A DNA stretch of 64,000 nt from Populus alba (Eukaryota > Streptophyta > Magnoliopsida > Malpighiales > Salicaceae): positions 1,221,493-1,285,492 of the forward strand of contig NC_133287.1 in NCBI RefSeq assembly GCF_005239225.2, written 5' to 3'. Shown here piece after piece: positions 14,281 to 26,600 of the stretch. The notes under the pieces were generated by a model that was given only the letters and a program-made list of their open reading frames with translations, was not told the origin of the DNA and did not search any database. How positions within the stretch are numbered: position 1 is the first letter of the stretch; each line of letters opens with the position of its first letter. The translations under genes and the position numbers were made by a program.

Positions 14281-14495
14281 AATGTGGGGTCTCTTTTGCC
14301 TTATTTTCAAGAAAGTGGTTGGATGACAGTGGAAGAACTTTCAACACAAACTTTTCTATGCACAATTAATGTCTGTCCCCTACGCGTAATAGACATATCA
14401 TGTTCTTCATGAAACCTTCAAGTAAAGCTTAGCCCAAAGAAAAAAAGAAAACCAAAATCTGTTAATTTGAAACAAAATTTTTTATTTCTGTTTCA
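14281..14495 (+). promoter_or_regulatory. Conserved PR5K upstream block, copy 1
   Basis: Sequence directly before the PR5K start codon that is near-identical at 36376-36610 and partly retained before the diverged paralogue at 58279-58520. Shared elements include a ccttatttycaagaargtgg line, gaactttcracrcaa, and agcttagmcca close to the ATG. The spacing is promoter/5'UTR-like. No experimental promoter evidence is implied. Confidence 0.5.
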
Positions 14496-16870
14496 ATGTC
14501 ACTACTGAAGTTGCTTATGCATTTATCTCCTTTCTTGGTTGCTCATTTATTCGTATCAGGTATGGTAAAGCAATCTATCACACCTTTTCTGTTCCCATCT
14601 CTAATTCTGCCACACAATTAATTAAGCTGTTATCTTATGTTATTGCTCGCAGGTGTTGATTCAGCAACTTTAACAATATTAAACAATTGTGACTACACTA
14701 TATGGCCAGGAATAAACTCAACATATGATCCAAGACCTCGCTTATATCTCATCCGAGCGATCCCAACTGGTTTTTCCCTTGGAAAGAATGACTGGAAGGA
14801 CATAACAACCTACGATGATTGGGCTGGTCGTTTATGGGGTCGCACAAATTGCACTGAAGATATTGATACAGGAAAATTCTCCTGCATCACAGGCGACTGC
14901 GGGTCTGGCAAAATAGAATGTTCAACAGTTCCAGCTCGCTCGAGTCCTGTGACGATGGCAGAGTTCAAGATTAACAATGCTGGACTTGATTTTTTTAATG
15001 TTAGTCTTCTTGATGGCTACAACCTGCCTTTGCTTGTTCTGCCTTCTAATCGGAGCTGCAAAAAAGCAGGATGTGTGGTGGATTTGAACGGCGTTTGTCC
15101 TCCAGAACTTACGGTTAAAAGTTCTGATGGGAAGATTGCGGGGTGCAGCAGCGCGTGTGAGGCCTTTAATTCACAAGAATTTTGTTGTACTGGTGAATAT
15201 GAAACACCTTCGACTTGCAAGCCTACCTTTTATTCTCAGAATTTTAAGAAAAAGTGTCCAAGCACTTACACCTATCCTCTTGACGATGAGACTGGTACCT
15301 TCAGTTGTGCATCATCCGATTACCAAATTGTCTTCTGCGCAGGTAAATTTACCATTTTTCAATGTAATAGTTTTTTTTTTGGTATTTTGTTTTTAATCAT
15401 TTTAACATTTAGGAGTGGTGTAATTTGTTTGATGAGAAGTTAAGAAAGGCCTGCAAAAATAGAAGTTAGTTTACCACAAAGACACATTCTATATATATTG
15501 TACTACACGTTGAAAGAAACTATAGCTTACACAATTCATACATCTGTTCTTTGTCCATCACAGGAAACACTACTGAATACAAGTCCATGCCACCGCCAGC
15601 ATCAATTGTGAGAATAGCACCAAGGCTTTCCCCAGTACCGCCATCACCAACTGTGATAAGAGCACCAAGCCCTTCCCCACAAGTTAAAAAACCACCAAGG
15701 CCTTCTCCAGAAATAAGGCCTAAAACTCCAAGAAGTTTGGTACCAATTATAGCAGGAGTTATAGGTAGTGTTCTTCTTATCATTTCTTTTGTAGTGATTT
15801 TTATTTTGAGGGCAAGAAGGCGTGGGAAGTCCGAGCAAGATCAGCAGGATGTGGAAGATGATCGTATAAAGCATGTTCCAGGAATGCCTGTCAGTTTCTC
15901 ATACCAAGAACTATACGTTGCAACTGATAATTTCAACGAGAGACTTGGAAGAGGAGGCTTCGGGTCTGTATTCAAAGGAAAATTGGGAGATGGAACACAA
16001 ATTGCTGTGAAGAGGTTGGAGAAACGAGGCCAAGGAATGAGTGCTTTTCTAGCAGAAGCCGAGGCAATTGGAAGTCTGCACCATTTTAACTTGGTGAGGT
16101 TGATTGGATTTTGCGCAGAGAAATCCTCCAGGCTTCTGGTTTTTGAGTATTTGAGCAATGGATCGTTGGATAATTGGATTTTTATGAATGTACAACGACC
16201 TTTCCTTGATTGGCAGACCAGGAAGAAGATTATAGTCGACATAGCAAAAGGGCTGGCTTATCTTCATGAAGACTGTCGACATACCATAATACATCTTGAT
16301 GTAAAGCCACAGAACATTCTTTTGGATTCAAGTTTCCATGCCAAAATCGCTGATTTCGGGTTATCCAAGCTAATCAATAGAGATATGAACCAGGTTCAAA
16401 TCTCAATGAGAGGAACACCGGGATATCTTGCTCCAGAATGGCGTCAACCATTAGGTCGTATTACGGTAAAAGTTGACATATATAGCTTCGGAATTGTCCT
16501 CCTTGAAATAGTTTGTGCACGCAGAAATGCAGACCAATCACAACCAGAATCTGCCTTTCATTTGCTTACAATGTTGCAGAAGAAAGGTGATCAAGATAGA
16601 GTAATAGACATTGTGGGAAATTTGGATGAATACGCGCGGAGTGATAGAGAGGAAATAACGAGGATGATAAAGGTTGCTGCTTGGTGTTTGCAAGATGACC
16701 CAGAAAGAAGACCTCTCATGTCAACAGTTTTAAAAGTGTTGGAAGGTGTTATGGAGGTATATCCAAACATCAATTATCGGTTTTCGCATTCAATGATAGC
16801 TTCTCCAGCTGGTAACAACCATATTTCTTCAGCACCTCCTCCAGCATCTGTTCTTTCCAATCCTAGATGA
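14496..16870 (+). CDS. PR5K: PR5K-type receptor kinase (thaumatin ectodomain), intact copy 1
   Basis: Membrane receptor Ser/Thr kinase with a pathogenesis-related-5 ectodomain, probably a plasma-membrane sensor in defence or stress. Exons 14496-14559, 14653-15342 and 15564-16870 join in phase (GT-AG) to 686 residues. The first exon supplies a hydrophobic signal peptide (about 1-22). The thaumatin domain (about 23-251) has the family's full 16 cysteines. A Ser/Pro-rich hinge (252-309) leads to a membrane span (about 310-333). The kinase has the glycine loop GRGGFGSV (380-387), the VAVK-type lysine (K401), HLD in place of HRD (495-497, so non-RD) and DFG (515-517). The C-terminus ends in SVLSNPR, shared by all copies. 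An AATAAA lies 31 bases past the stop. Ligand unknown. The kinase exon is almost identical to the copy at 37663-38930. Confidence 0.9.
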
Positions 16871-16900
16871 TGTAGTTGTAAGACTCCCTCTTCTGGCAGA

Positions 16901-16906
16901 AATAAA
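16901..16906 (+). other. Polyadenylation signal of PR5K copy 1
   Basis: Canonical AATAAA 31 bases after the stop codon; the same hexamer is kept at 38961-38966 behind the duplicate gene. The distance is short for plant 3'UTRs, so other sites may also be used. Confidence 0.4.
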
Positions 16907-17789
16907 ATCAATCATGCTTCTTGTCGCTTCTGCTACTTTTCCATCATGCTATCCTAAGCTAACCACAGCTTTTTTAGCACTTGTCTAGCAAGGTATTGAC
17001 ATGTCTCAAGTAGTTTGCCGGTGTACAGTGTACTGGAGTATAGTCTTCAGAATTTTCAACATTTGATTATTCAAAGTCGGTGGCTCTTGACCGGGCACTA
17101 TGAGAGTTTTTAGATGGGTGGATGGAATGCATCCTGTAGAAAATTTGAGATGGGTTTCCTATCAATTTTTAGGGAAAAAAGGGCTTTTTTTAAGGCCGAA
17201 CCTCTATAGAATTGAGTTTATTGAATCTCCAAACCAAATTTAAATGTATTTAAAAAATAGGATGGAAAGTTATGAATTTTTTAGGCTATTTATTTCACGT
17301 TAAACATGTTTTTTTATTGGGCTCAGCATTATCCCACTTCTACTAGAATTCTTGCATGATTCAATGATGACAGATCTATAACTGAATATTCAGAACTATC
17401 TCAGAGTTGCCTACAACAAATCTCCATTATTAACACCTCAATCTCCCTCTGAAATGTTTTTATTAATCTTTAATGCAGAATTTCTCAGTTTTCATGTTTT
17501 TTCTACGGAGATTGAAAAATTCAAGGTTTTTGTGTACTGTAAAACTAGTCTTTCTTTAGCACTTTTTTTAACACAAAAGTTTAAGCTATGGATAGTTGCT
17601 TATTCCCCCTCTCATTTTTTTAGCACAAAAATTGAAAAGAAACTTTTGGCTAAAACTTATAGCCTGTAATGAATTAATATCTTAGATATGTTTGTTTAAA
17701 AGCTCATGATTAAGAGGGTTAAAGACAGGGTAATAACCAACATATTTAGATTTGGTAGGATACCAACCCTAGATAACAAGGATATGAGT

Positions 17790-18475
17790 TTGATTTACTT
17801 TTAGGCCCAACATTATTAAGCTCGGCTGCGTGCTGAATTCAAGTGCAAGTGGGTCTAACAAGGTGCCAGACCGAACCTTCTTATATTCAACTATGTGCTG
17901 ATGCCAAGTACACGTGGTTCTGGCAAGATACCAAATCTAATATTCTTGAGTTCAGCTATGTACTAAGCCCAAGTACATGTGGCCAAGTACATGTGGGTGT
18001 GACCAAATTCTAAATCTAACATCTTTGAGTTCAGCCACGTGTTAAGCTCAAAGACATATATTCAAATATAAATATCATTGGGTTCAATTAGGCACTGACC
18101 CTAAAGGCATATGGGTTCGATAATGTGTCAAACTTAAACATACTTGGGTTTAGTTACCATTAAGTCTGTGTGTGTGTGGGGGGGGGGTGTTAGGCTCAAA
18201 CATTTTTTAGTTCAGCTACAAGCCGAGCTCAAATCTATATGAATTTGGCAAGGTGCTATACTCAACTGTCTAGGGTTTAACTACGTGCGAGCCCAAGTGC
18301 ATGTAGGTCAGGTAAGACACCAGACTCAACTATTTTGAATTCAATTACGTGTTGAGCCCAAATATATGTGGGTCTTACAAGATACCAGACCTAACTACCT
18401 TGGGTTGAGTTACGCACTGAGCCCAAGTGCATATAAGTCTGATAAGGTGTCAGACCCATCACCCTTGGGTTCCAA
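17790..18475. repeat. Degenerate tandem array, unit about 66 bp, copy 1
   Basis: Repeated phrases of the form gggttcagctacgtgctgagcccaa, then a gtgcatgtggg-like piece, then a caaggtgccagacc-like piece, recurring about every 66 bases with many changes. A GT/G-rich interruption sits near 18170-18190. The same array occurs at 39870-40440. Confidence 0.65.
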
Positions 18476-19231
18476 ACCTAATACATATTACGTTGATAAT
18501 CTTCTTATACTCCATGTTAGGCCATATGGATTTATTTGTTTATTCTTATGTCTTTTATTATAAATTATTAAAATCAATAATGATTATCTCCATATATCTA
18601 TAGGTGCATAAAAGTCTCCACATAGCCTATCATATTTCCTTCACCATTAATTTTGTGTAAAGAATATCTATTATTTATTAATGTTGTGTTAAAGATATAT
18701 ATTCCTCATTGATGATATAAAGAAAAAAAAAATAACGCTCCAACCCCTCTATTCAAGCAACATGACAAAGTTCAAAAACTACATATACTATCTTAACTAC
18801 TTAGGTAAATGATTCATATTTTTCTTATTCTCTGTTCATACTCTTATTTTACAGAGCATGTATCATACACAACTAACAACAAATTAATATCATTATTCTT
18901 AAGAATTTAAAGTTCATCCTCTCATTTAATCCCTTATTAAAAGTCACTAATTTTATCATTTGAGGATCCCTAAATCCCACCATTTATTATTAGAGGATTT
19001 CTAAATCCCACTGAAAAGAATTGTTTTGTAGGTGTTGAATCTTTTATCACCAATTATCAACTTGAACTCCAACTTGAACTCTGGAGAAGGAAACATTAAC
19101 ATGAATGTACTTAAAAAAATCCTCATTCCTAAGCACATTGAATTTTAAAATATTATTGACATGTTTCTAAAAAAGTGTCGAACACCTGTCACAAACTATG
19201 AAAATTTCAGTCCTTTTCCAAGTTCAAAAAG

Positions 19232-19515
19232 GTTACTTTTTGGTTTCTTTTCATGTTTAGAGGGTGTTTTAAAAAGTGGTAGTGGTTGTTTTTTCAAAAT
19301 GATTTTTGTTTGGACATGCATCAAAATAATATTTTTTTTATTAAAAAAATATTTTTGACATCAGCATATTAAAACAATTAAGAAATATCAAAAAAATAAT
19401 TAATTTGAAGTAAAGAAAAAATTATTTTTTTAATTTTTTTTTAAAAACACTTTTAAAATTAAAAAAAAAAAAACGAGATTTTAAGCTTTTTAAACATTAT
19501 GCTTCAAAACTTTGA
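19232..19515. mobile_element. Short non-autonomous insertion, MITE-like, in copy 1 only
   Basis: The duplicate at about 41210 runs from caagtttaaaaaggtt straight into ctgaaaatatcattc. Here about 280 AT-rich bases intervene, with the phrases acatgcatcaaaataat, gacatcagcatattaaaac and aaaaacacttttaaaatt, which look like a high-copy poplar-type repeat. I could not define terminal inverted repeats or a clear target duplication, so the class is uncertain. Confidence 0.5.
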
Positions 19516-20041
19516 AAATATCGTTCATTCCTTGTTAAAGGCAGAGTCAGTCCTCTCCCAAGCTCCACAATTACCTTTCTTCTTGCACTTTATTCTTTTC
19601 TCGAAGAGGAAAATGAAGGGATATATAAATTAAGTAATGCACAAACACACTCATGTAAAAATTAATTAAAAAAAGGCTGGTATATAGATTATAGGACTAG
19701 AAAATTAGGGGGCAACTATCTCCTTGTTCAGTATCTTTGGATTCCATGCTATTCTGTTTTTAAAATTATTTTTTATTTTAAAAAATTTCAAATTAATATT
19801 TTTATATGATTTTAAATGATTTTAATATACCAATAAAAATTTATTTAAAAAAAATATAATTTTGAGTTTATTTTAATTTAAAAGCTCTTTTATAAAAACA
19901 AAATACATCTTATTACCAAATACACTCAGACACTATAATTGTAACTCTTAAGTATTACATCTGCATTTGTTATACTATTCTAGATTTGTCTCGATAAAAA
20001 TTACACAGAGGAGGTCTCTTGAGTCACAAGTGGGTGCTGTC

Positions 20042-20726
20042 ATGACTAGAAGCCTATAAGGTCTTCTCAACAGGTCCTGCGAGTGTGTACCTTGCCAGGA
20101 GTATATAAAAATAGAAAATGGAAATGTGGAGGTCAAGTCAATTACTTTCGGTTGATGTCGCAAATCACCGGCCAAAAACATCCCAGCATGGTACCAACAC
20201 TATATAGTCAATTTATTTTAATTAAAGTAGATTGCCGTGTTGAAATGACACTTCAAAAACAAAACTCCAATTCAGCAATGCAGTTTTGCTTCTCTTAAAT
20301 TATGGGTTTTAATGAGAAAGAAATATTGAACTCTATATTATGTTGGTATAGTATTATTAAACCAAACTTGACTTGATAAATGAATCTAATATGGTTTGAT
20401 AGATCAATCTAGTAACTTGTTAACCTAGCTCTTGGTCAGAGTTGGATTTAAAATTAAATTATTTGAGACTTGACTTGATATGTTCCGGTTGACTTAATTA
20501 AAATCCGGTTTAAATTTCTAGTTCTTTTTTAAAAATAATATCATTTTAATTTTTTTAAAAAATCTCAAATCGATAATAATTGGGTTGGCCTAGTTTAACC
20601 TAAATTAATTCATCTAGCTTATAACCTAAGTATTAATTTGAATTATATGCGAGGTTATGAGCTGAGTCGAGTTTAATATCTTTGTGTCGGTATATAATGA
20701 ATGTTTGTCGAAGACTTGCTAAGTAT
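20042..20726. other. 685-bp segment absent from the duplicate block
   Basis: Flanking sequence (gtgggtgctg ... gggcaatattgg) is joined directly at about 41718-41730 in copy 2, apart from a few filler bases. The segment codes for nothing recognisable. Whether it is an insertion here or a deletion there cannot be told from two copies. Confidence 0.5.
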
Positions 20727-21580
20727 GGGCAATATTGGAACTATCTTAGTTTCCAATTTATTTTTTGTCATCATTTATTTGAGTCTCCATGTTATCCATG
20801 CCTTGCATTTTCTATGTTATTAAGTGAAATCTATACATTTGCTGCTTGTTGCAGTTTTTCCCAAAAACTTGTTTAAATTCTTTTTATTAACATGAAAATT
20901 TCTTTCGATTTTGGGTGAGTTTACCATTCATGGAGTTGGAGAATGGCTTTGGGCGCTTTTTTTTTTTTTTTTTATTAGTAATATTTAGCTGTTTTGCCCA
21001 CCATAGAGGTGGCTTGTTAATTTGGATTTAATTGTAATAAGTAGAAGTTTAGGGTGTGTTTTTGGTGCTTTAATAATCTTAGAGACTATTTTATATTCTT
21101 ATGTAAAGTCTATCTTGTGCAGGTTGGGCCAAGCATAAAAAGGGCCATTTTGCTATTTCTTAAGTTTATTTGATATTTGTGTTTGGGAGATTCAGGACTC
21201 AAATCTCATTTTATGTTATAGTTTTATAGTCTTCAGAATTTTCAACATTTGATTATTCAAAGTCGTTGGCTCTTGACCAGGCACTATGAGAGTTTTTAGA
21301 TGTGTGGATGGAATATATCTTGCAGAAAATTGTGTTCAGCCACGTTAATTAGACACTGACCCTAAAAGCATATGGGACTGATAATATGTGAGACTTAAAC
21401 ATTGTTGGGTTTAGCTACTTAACGAAGTATCAGGTTCAAATATTTTTGGGTTCAGTTATGAGCTGAGATTAAATCTATATAATTAGACATTGGAAGCATG
21501 TTTTTTTTTTCTTTATCATAACATTGGAAGGAGTTAATTAGAAGATGAAATATATATAATTCCTCCTTTGCTCTACAAAC

Positions 21581-21707
21581 TTGGTGTTTGCAGGATGACC
21601 CAGAAAGAAGGCCTCTCATGTCAACGATTGTGAAGATATTGGATGGTGTAATGGAGGTAGATACGAACTTGGTGTATGTGTTCTCACATTCACTCATAGC
21701 TTCTCCC
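21581..21707 (+). pseudogene. PR5K kinase 3' fragment 1
   Basis: Codes in one frame for the last part of the kinase, from WCLQDDPERRPLM to HSLIASP, as in 23503-23629, with no kinase upstream. The preceding ~90 bases recur at 29310-29400 and, with changes, at 45630-45700. The fragment is cut at its 3' end exactly where a SINE begins. It is a scrap of a decayed unit, not a working exon. Confidence 0.8.
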
Positions 21708-21891
21708 TGTACTCAAGGGGTGTAGCGTGATGGTAAAAAGCTCAAGATCTGCATAGTAGGTCTCGAGTTTAAATCAGGGCGTGCACCTCTTGTAAGAACG
21801 TAGGACAACCGAGGTTTTACTCGCTCACCTAGACTCATAAAGTGTATTTTTCAGAGGGTGCGTTTTTCCTCGAATCCAAAAAAAAAAAAAA
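21708..21891 (+). mobile_element. tRNA-derived SINE, copy 1 (5' target duplication lost)
   Basis: Begins tgtactcaagg and has pol III promoter-like boxes: an A box in tagcgtgatggtaaaaag and a B box in ggtctcgagtttaaatc. It ends in a 14-base A tail. The 3' flank actttataaacct matches the target duplication of the related copy at 45789-45962, but the matching 5' flank is missing; kinase scrap lies there instead. It therefore marks a recombination joint. Confidence 0.75.
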
Positions 21892-22564
21892 ACTTTATAA
21901 ACCTTCTTATATAAAAAAAATTCTTTACTTTCTATTATTTTTAGATTATTTTAATAGGTTGATATTAAAATTAAATCTTTTAAAAAAAATTATTTCAATA
22001 TATTTTTAAATATAAAACATTTTAAATAGCAATCCCGAGATAATACTACTTCTAAGTGATTTTGTAGCTTGTAATTTAAATACTGTAGAGGATCCATTTC
22101 AACAAGGTACATGTGAGGAGCCAATCCGATATCAAATTAACTAAGCAATCACGATTTTTGATAATAGATAATTAGTAGGGTTCAAGTCGTAGCATCAAGA
22201 TTTTCTGCTAGCAATAACAGAAACATCCTGTTTGTTTTCTTTCTGTTCCTACAACAAAGTAAACATATTCAATGGTTATTTGTATACAAACAATCCGACA
22301 GCCAAGCAACCTCAGTTTTTTTTTTAATTGATAATTAAATAGTACTGTGTCCTGACCCTGAAATAAATATACTATTATTAGAAATTTGTAATCATGTATC
22401 TATTTGCTAGAAACTATAACATACCCCTTAGATGCATACGTGAAGATCTCTAACATATACCATCTTCATAAAGGTCGAATTCAAGAGACTCGACAGTCAT
22501 TATCGGCGACAATTCTCAGCCATCGACAGGCCGGGAGATAACACGAAGCCCTTTGCCAGATATA

Positions 22565-23686
22565 ATGCGTAATACTACTCCTAGAAGACGTTCGGCACCA
22601 TTTGTGGCTGGACTCGTAGGTGGCGGTCTTCTCATCATTTCGAAATTGTGGCGCCAGTCTAAAACTACCAAGGAGGATGTGGAAGTTCTAGCAAAAAGGC
22701 CTATTAGGTTTCCGTACGAAGATCTACGTGTTGCGACTGATGATTTCGCGGAAAGAATTGGAAGAGGAGGCTACGGGTCTGTGTTCAAAGGAGTACTCGC
22801 TAATGGAACTAGAGTTGCTGTGAAGTGTTTGGATAAACTAGACAAAGGAAAGAAGGCGGTTTTAACAGAAGTCGAGACAATTGGAAACCTGCAACACTCT
22901 AACTTATTGAGGTTGATAGGATTTTGTTCAGAGAAATCATACAAGGTTTTAGTATATGAGTACATGAGTAATGGATCGTTAGATACTTGGATTTTTCAGA
23001 ATGATCAAAGACCTTTCCTTGATTGGCAGACGCGAAAGAAGATTATACTTGACATTGCTAAAGGGCTTGCTTATCTCCATGAAGAATGTCGACAGACCAT
23101 AATTCATTTCGATATAAAGCCGCAGAACATTCTGTTGGGTCCAAATTTCAATGCCAAAATCTCTGATTTTGGGTTATCTAAGGTCATCGATGAAGGAACG
23201 GGACAAGTACAAGTTTCAATGAGAGGAACCCCTGGATATATTGCTCCAGAATTGTGTAAGCTACCACCAGGACGTATCACGGAAAAAATTGACATTTACA
23301 GCTTTGGAATTGTTCTCCTGGAAATAGTTTGTGCACGAAAAAACGTAGATCACTCGCTGCCAGAATCTGAATTCCATTTAGTTAGAATGCTGCAGAATAA
23401 AGCTGAAGAAGATAGACTAATAGACATTGTGGAAAATGTAGATGCATGCATGCACAGTGATAAGGAGGAAATGCTTAGAATGATAAAGATTGGTGCTTGG
23501 TGTTTGCAGGATGACCCAGAAAGAAGGCCTCTCATGTCAACGATTGTGAAGATATTGGATGGTGTAATGGAGGTAGATACGAACTTGGTGTATGTGTTCT
23601 CACATTCACTCATAGCTTCTCCCATTGCTGATCACCACATTTCTTCGACACAGCTGCCAGCATCTGTTCTTTCTAATCCCAGATAA
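22565..23686 (+). CDS. Kinase-only derivative of PR5K (no ectodomain)
   Basis: Uninterrupted frame of 373 residues from the first ATG, with no thaumatin exon or signal peptide upstream. The frame is open back to 22472, and that stretch still resembles the hinge of the PR5K at 59746 (STVI..DNSQPS), so the ORF is an old third exon. The kinase looks complete: GRGGYGSV (66-73), lysine K87, HFD catalytic loop (181-183, non-RD as in LRK10-like kinases), DFG (201-203), then APEL and SVLSNPR at the end. The membrane span is shortened: about 15 hydrophobic residues (12-26) run straight into KLWRQ where paralogues have about 23. It could be a soluble or poorly anchored kinase, or an unexpressed relic. 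Its near twin at 46625 is broken. Confidence 0.6.
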   Translation: MRNTTPRRRSAPFVAGLVGGGLLIISKLWRQSKTTKEDVEVLAKRPIRFPYEDLRVATDDFAERIGRGGYGSVFKGVLANGTRVAVKCLDKLDKGKKAVLTEVETIGNLQHSNLLRLIGFCSEKSYKVLVYEYMSNGSLDTWIFQNDQRPFLDWQTRKKIILDIAKGLAYLHEECRQTIIHFDIKPQNILLGPNFNAKISDFGLSKVIDEGTGQVQVSMRGTPGYIAPELCKLPPGRITEKIDIYSFGIVLLEIVCARKNVDHSLPESEFHLVRMLQNKAEEDRLIDIVENVDACMHSDKEEMLRMIKIGAWCLQDDPERRPLMSTIVKILDGVMEVDTNLVYVFSHSLIASPIADHHISSTQLPASVLSNPR

Positions 23687-26600
23687 TGGCATTGTAAATC
23701 TCTTTCTTTTTTTTTGTTTCTTAAAGAAAATTCATCAAGCTTGTTTCATAATTTGTACTACCTGCAGTCCATTACAAAATTCATCTTAATTGAGCTAAGA
23801 AAAACTATATTTTAGTATTGCTATTTTTTTTTTCTAGTAAACTTCATTAAGACATATTCAAGTGATGTTTGGTGAACGAGAAAAAATTAAGAAGTAATAA
23901 TAGGAACAAGAGTACAAGTTTCATTTCGACTTTATTTAGGTTGAGTTGATTTTCTTGTTCATTTATTTTAGCCTTTTTTTTAAATGAATAATAACTAAAA
24001 TACTTTTAAAATATTTAAATAATGACATATTGAATAACACATATTTTTCTTTTAATATTAAAAATGTGACATATTGAATCGATCTGAGCCAATAATAATT
24101 AACCTATAAAATTTATGAATTGGGGTGTGAGATCATAGTAAAACCATGGAATCTACATCTTAGAAAAACTAAAAATTTCAATTATAATAAAACAAATATC
24201 AAAGGGTGAAAGTGAAAAACATTAATAAAAAAACAAAAATATAAGTTGACCAAAGTAAACTTATATTTGGTCTTTGGCTCAATGCCGCGGGTCCGACCAA
24301 AGTTTTTTGGACGTAAGATGAACAAAGTTAAGGTGATGCTAGGATTTTTAAAGAAGTAAAAGAAATTTAAGACTCAGGTCATTGAGTCAATTGGGTTGAA
24401 TAATTTTTTAATAACATAAAAAAGACAACTTAATTTAATAATATTAAAAACCAAGTAAACCCGAACAAATCTCTTATACCCAACTTAATATTTCAAAATC
24501 ATAACCCGTGAAATCTCAAACTCGTGCTCGATTAAAAAGGTCGATTTCCAACAAAAAAAGATACGCCAATACAAATAATGTCAGCTTGTGAATTATGGAA
24601 TTACAATTTTCAACTAATTAAATGTTGAAGGATAAAATTAAAAGAACAAATTAATCATACAAAATGATGATAAAAAATAGCAAATATAAACTAGAAAAAG
24701 GCTTGTACCCACTCAGGTCAACCCATCAAATCCACAGGTTAGGTAACTCGATACAAATGAAAATGAAGAAAATCATGAAATTTAGTTTTTTTTAAAAAAA
24801 ACTCATCGTTAGCTTATAAAATTTGTTACCTAGGCATTTGACTAAAAACATCAAATATAAAAAAAAAAACATGAAGCTCTATTCTAAACAAATAAATATT
24901 TAAATATAAAATTAAAAAAAAATCAACAACGCAAAAGGATCCAAAAGAAAAAAGAGTAATTAAAAGCAAAAAAAGAAAAAAAAAAAAACAAAGAAGGTGT
25001 GAGCCCACCTAAATTAACCTGCCAAACCTATAGGTCAGGTCATGAGAACAATATAACATAATATAAAGAAAAATGAAGAACCTATAAGGCCTATTTTGTA
25101 AAAAAAAAAATAATCAATATCGAGTAATGAGATAAAAAAAATAAGTTAAAAAAAAAGATATTAATATGTGTAAGATTATAAAACTCGTGTCCCCTGTTAT
25201 CTCATAAATCAAATGTCAAATGATAAAATTAAAAAAAATATAATTATATAAAATGTTCAAAAAAAAATTACAATTAAAAGAATGATGATCAAATAAAAAA
25301 AAAAACAAATGATGAAATGAAAAGAAAAATTGACTTCATAAAATAATTAAAAGAAGAAAACACCATAAAAACTTATGACTGAATTTAAAAAAAATTATTT
25401 TTTTAATAAAATGATAAAATTAAAAACAATTGAAAGTTTATAAAATGGGTAAGTAAAAATTTAAGAAATAAAAAGAACGAAGACCAAAACGTAAGAAACA
25501 AAAAAATAATAAATTTATATTGAAGGAAGTAATTGAAAACTTTTCAATAGGCCAAAGATAAAAGTTACAAATCTAAAGAATGAGGATTGATAAAAAAAAA
25601 AACAACTAAAGGGATTACCTTTATTTTTTAAATTATTAGTGTGAATTTAAAGGGTGGAGATATAAAAGGAAAAAAAATTTTGCCCGCAACCATCCACCGA
25701 GAAACAAGCAACATGCATCATAGCTTAAGGAAGAGGACATTGTGAGGAATCCAATGACATTACAAATTGAAGTTTTTAATGCTAGAATCATTCACATGTG
25801 TCATTTAAAGATGATTTAAAGACGATGAAGAAGCTAATACTTACAACAAACACGTCAACAACTTTTCTCATTTTCATTTTTGTTTTATTTATCAAATTAC
25901 AATATTTTTCTTAAGACAAAATAAATACTATGAAAAAACTTTTAAAAAATTACACAAAAGCCCATGAAGCCATTCCTTGAGAATTTTTATTCTAAAGACA
26001 ATTAGGTCATTTCACAATACTTATAAAAGTAAAAAACCAAAAATAACCCTTGACAATAGGCAAGTGTCTTTATTTTTTTTGCTTTTAAGGATATGCAAGT
26101 AATTTAATTGTACAAAAAAAAAATTAAAAAAAGATCTAGCTGCCTCTTACAAACAAAAAATAACAAATGGATCATGTGAAAAAAATCATTTTATCCTACG
26201 CGACCAACTTAATTAATTTTTTTTATAGGGTAAAAAATATCAATTCATGATTATAATCCACAATAAATCAAGGCATGTATATAGTAGTTTTCCCACATGC
26301 TTTAAGTTTTTGTAATTAAAAGAGATTAAAATAAGATAAAATTAAATGTAGTTTTATTTCTAAAAGGGAAATGCAAATTGTTTTTTTTTTTAAATGTCAT
26401 ATTATTACTAATTTTATAATAATTCATTTTTTTTCACTAATTTTCATTTTTAGTCTTATAATGTTTAGAAAAAGTTGTTTTGATCTTTTTACTTAATTTT
26501 TATAAGAAAGTTCTCAATTAGAAACTATTTGGTCCTTATATTATGTGCAAACTTACTCCTTATTTTAATTTTCCTTTTCAATTAGTCTCTGACACTCTAT

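Larger units (their letters stand above)
16871..21226. repeat. 3' flank of block A, copy 1 (no gene)
   Basis: Non-coding flank that aligns with 38931-42237, broken by indels. It holds a 66-bp degenerate repeat (17790-18475), a copy-specific insertion (19232-19515) and a ~685-bp segment missing from copy 2 (20042-20726). At 21226 the alignment stops and the sequence switches to a second copy of part of its own flank: 21227-21480 resembles 17040-17160 and 18070-18230. No ORF looks genuine. Confidence 0.75.

Noticed and set aside
15127..15396. Overlapping ORF in the thaumatin exon, also at 37215-37466
   Set aside because: Out-of-frame shadow of the thaumatin exon running into the intron; conserved only because the exon is.
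21227..21480. A further decayed receptor-kinase exon
   Set aside because: The stretch matches the non-coding 3' flank of PR5K copy 1 (17040-17160 and 18070-18230), not coding sequence.
21730..21790. Possible tRNA genes at the SINE A/B boxes (also 33410-33490 and 45800-45860)
   Set aside because: The boxes lie in elements with A-rich tails and target duplications, and no cloverleaf with an anticodon arm could be drawn.
22565..23686. HFD instead of HRD as a defect of the kinase-only ORF
   Set aside because: HFD is normal for the LRK10-like/PR5K kinase family (non-RD); it is not evidence of inactivity.
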